Notes under the pieces: model-generated
The model's database searches: none
Seen by the model: only the letters and a program-made list of their open reading frames with translations
Told to the model about the DNA's origin: nothing
Made by a program: the position numbers and the translations under genes
Assembly: GCF_042678145.1 (NCBI RefSeq)
Contig: NZ_JBHUDG010000044.1
Coordinates: 1-64,000, forward strand
Direction of reading: 5' to 3'
Length of the DNA stretch: 64,000 nucleotides
From: Pseudopedobacter beijingensis
GTDB taxonomy: Bacteria; Bacteroidota; Bacteroidia; Sphingobacteriales; Sphingobacteriaceae
Shown here: piece after piece, positions 62,721 to 64,000 of the stretch
Layout of the letters: every line of letters starts with the position of its first letter
How positions within the stretch are numbered: position 1 is the first letter of the stretch

Positions 62721-64000
62721 ATGAAAACGCATTTTATACTTAAATTATTTTCTTTTTTGTTTGCGTCAACATTGTTGCTCGCTTCCTGTAAAAAATCCAA
62801 TAATGATATTTCTCAGGAAAAATTTAAGGTTAAACTTTCTGGGTTTGCAGAAAAAACACTTTTTGTTGTTGAGACAAATGTGCGTGTTATGGAATTGGAT
62901 GCTATGTTAAAAGCAACAGGTAGACAACACACTACAACAATTGGAGCAGATGGAAGGTATGATACCGAACTGGAACTGCAGTCTTCTTTGGTGAAGATTA
63001 TAGCAACGGGAAACTATTATGATGAGTTAACCGGACAAAAATCAGAACGTCCAATCAGTTTAGAAGCTATTGTTCAAGTCGGAAATGGCGAACAAGAAGC
63101 AAATATAAATGTGTTTACCCATCTGGAACAAGAGAGGCTAATAAAGAAACTGCAGGAGCAGCAAAAAAGTATAGCAGCAGCTAAAAAAGAAGCAGCTGAT
63201 GAGTTAATGGCATTGTTAAATGTGGTCAGAACAAATAGCAAACAAACACACGAAATGAAGTTTATGGATGGAGATAGAGAATCGGCCGCGATGCTGGCTA
63301 TATCTACCATGTTGCTTAACCGTGATAGAAGCACAGTAAATGATTTTCTGGATGAAATGAAAAAAGATTTCTCTGATGGTGACCTTAAAGATGAATTAAA
63401 AGAAAGATTGTTTAAAGATGCAGATAAGATTGACTTAGAAAAGGTAAAGCAAAATCTCATTGAAGTCTATCAACAATATGGACACCAATTTAATCCGGGA
63501 GATATAACCATTCCTAACCCTTTGATTAAAACCGAAGAAGACCCATTAATCATGGTGAAAGCTACCATGGAAGCTTTAATGGAAGCTACAAAACAACTTT
63601 TTGTAGTGGATGCCTTATATACACGAAATATTGATGAAACAATAATCAAAAATAACTTTGATTATAGAGCATTATATGAGCATACTCATCAGTCAAATAG
63701 TATAGCTATAAACAACCTTTTTAAATTACATTATAATGTGGTTAATCGTAGCAGTTCAGTCATAGAGATGTTTGAGAAAAAAACTGCAACTGCTGTAGAT
63801 AAATATCATGGTACTGTTTTGTTAAACAGGAGTATAGCCTATTTGAATATTATACAATATTGGGGCGATCCAATTATGGTGACAACTACAACAAGCCCTC
63901 AGGATTTACCAATAAGAACACCATGGCCAACAGCTTTAAATATGGTTATAGCTGATTTGAAAAAAGCAGAACAGTTACTTCCTGAAAATGGAGAAAACTA
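62721..64000 (+). CDS. SusD/RagB-like lipoprotein with long N-terminal extension (partial, runs off the window)
   Basis: ATG 62721 opens a frame without a stop to base 64000 (426 codons). A lipobox LLASC places the lipid-bearing Cys at residue 23. Residues about 35-125 form a beta-sandwich-like domain (GADGRYDTELELQSSLVKII, then NVFTHLEQERLIKKLQEQQK). A helical, charged region follows to about 245. The last part is SusD/RagB-like: YHGTVLLNRSIAYLNIIQYW at about 362, followed by GDP and later NMVIADLKKAEQLLP. SusD proteins bind glycans at the cell surface for a SusC channel. No SusC gene lies upstream, and the N-terminal extension is unusual. Confidence 0.75.
   Translation, partial: MKTHFILKLFSFLFASTLLLASCKKSNNDISQEKFKVKLSGFAEKTLFVVETNVRVMELDAMLKATGRQHTTTIGADGRYDTELELQSSLVKIIATGNYYDELTGQKSERPISLEAIVQVGNGEQEANINVFTHLEQERLIKKLQEQQKSIAAAKKEAADELMALLNVVRTNSKQTHEMKFMDGDRESAAMLAISTMLLNRDRSTVNDFLDEMKKDFSDGDLKDELKERLFKDADKIDLEKVKQNLIEVYQQYGHQFNPGDITIPNPLIKTEEDPLIMVKATMEALMEATKQLFVVDALYTRNIDETIIKNNFDYRALYEHTHQSNSIAINNLFKLHYNVVNRSSSVIEMFEKKTATAVDKYHGTVLLNRSIAYLNIIQYWGDPIMVTTTTSPQDLPIRTPWPTALNMVIADLKKAEQLLPENGEN

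Noticed and set aside
63074..63460. 128-codon minus-strand frame near the right edge
   Set aside because: It is antisense to the open SusD-like lipoprotein gene, which has a lipobox and family motifs; the antisense frame has none.
1..64000. tRNA, rRNA or insertion sequences
   Set aside because: No T-loop-like cloverleaf, rRNA motif, transposase or terminal inverted repeat with target duplication was seen on either strand by eye; a tRNAscan or ISfinder search could overturn this.

Overview
The window looks like a chromosomal segment of a low-GC Bacteroidetes bacterium, most likely family Sphingobacteriaceae (Pedobacter-like). The evidence is gliding/type IX secretion genes (gldA-gldF-gldG, PorP/SprF, T9SS type A and type B cargo), SusD- and TonB-type outer-membrane proteins, a bacillithiol deacetylase, Bacteroidetes -33/-7 promoters (TTTG-N19-TAnnTTTG) and almost no Shine-Dalgarno sequences. 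Several genes start with TTG or GTG. No tRNA, rRNA, CRISPR array or insertion sequence was found.

Region 1 (1-12.5 kb) is a carbohydrate block. An outer-membrane beta-barrel protein (minus strand) faces a GH28 pectinase-type lipoprotein. These are followed by a GntR regulator and a complete L-rhamnose pathway: symporter rhaT, fused aldolase/dehydrogenase rhaEW, isomerase rhaI and kinase rhaK. GH28 next to rhamnose catabolism suggests use of pectin or rhamnogalacturonan. Gaps in this block hold degenerate TCGAAG-type intergenic repeats.

Region 2 (13-17 kb, minus strand) is a tightly overlapping four-gene membrane-glycan operon: GT87-like, GT2, polysaccharide deacetylase and a flippase-like protein. 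Region 3 (17-35 kb) is mostly core genome: gldAFG, dnaN, a DUF4397 lipoprotein, DedA, a LytS/LytTR two-component pair, a cation/proton antiporter, an S1/P1-like nuclease, rpsT, radC, pheT, a coiled-coil protein, zapA, a probable 6S RNA, rny and an Mpo1-like membrane protein.

Region 4 (35-42 kb) carries T9SS-related genes: a type A cargo, then a type B cargo with SprF/PorP and an OmpA/PD40 protein, then an NlpE-like lipoprotein. Region 5 (42-49 kb) is more accessory: an AraC regulator opposite a small 48-residue ORF, a siderophore-interacting reductase and a MATE exporter, then smpB, a WYL regulator, a KilA-N locus that appears to be a deletion fusion of two paralogs, and DinB.

Region 6 (49-54.5 kb, minus strand) is the most interesting unit. 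It encodes an Nramp transporter fused to a universal-stress domain, a small His-rich membrane protein, a TonB receptor with a Cys-x-x-Cys in its plug, and a secreted thioredoxin. Its promoter carries repeated TTAG/GTCTAA boxes, which suggests a metal-regulated import system with a thiol-redox step. Region 7 (54.5-64 kb) holds an Lrp regulator, pabB, purA, a Fur-family regulator, relA/spoT, DUF4294, glutathione peroxidase, bshB1 and, running off the end, a SusD-like lipoprotein with an unusually long N-terminal extension.
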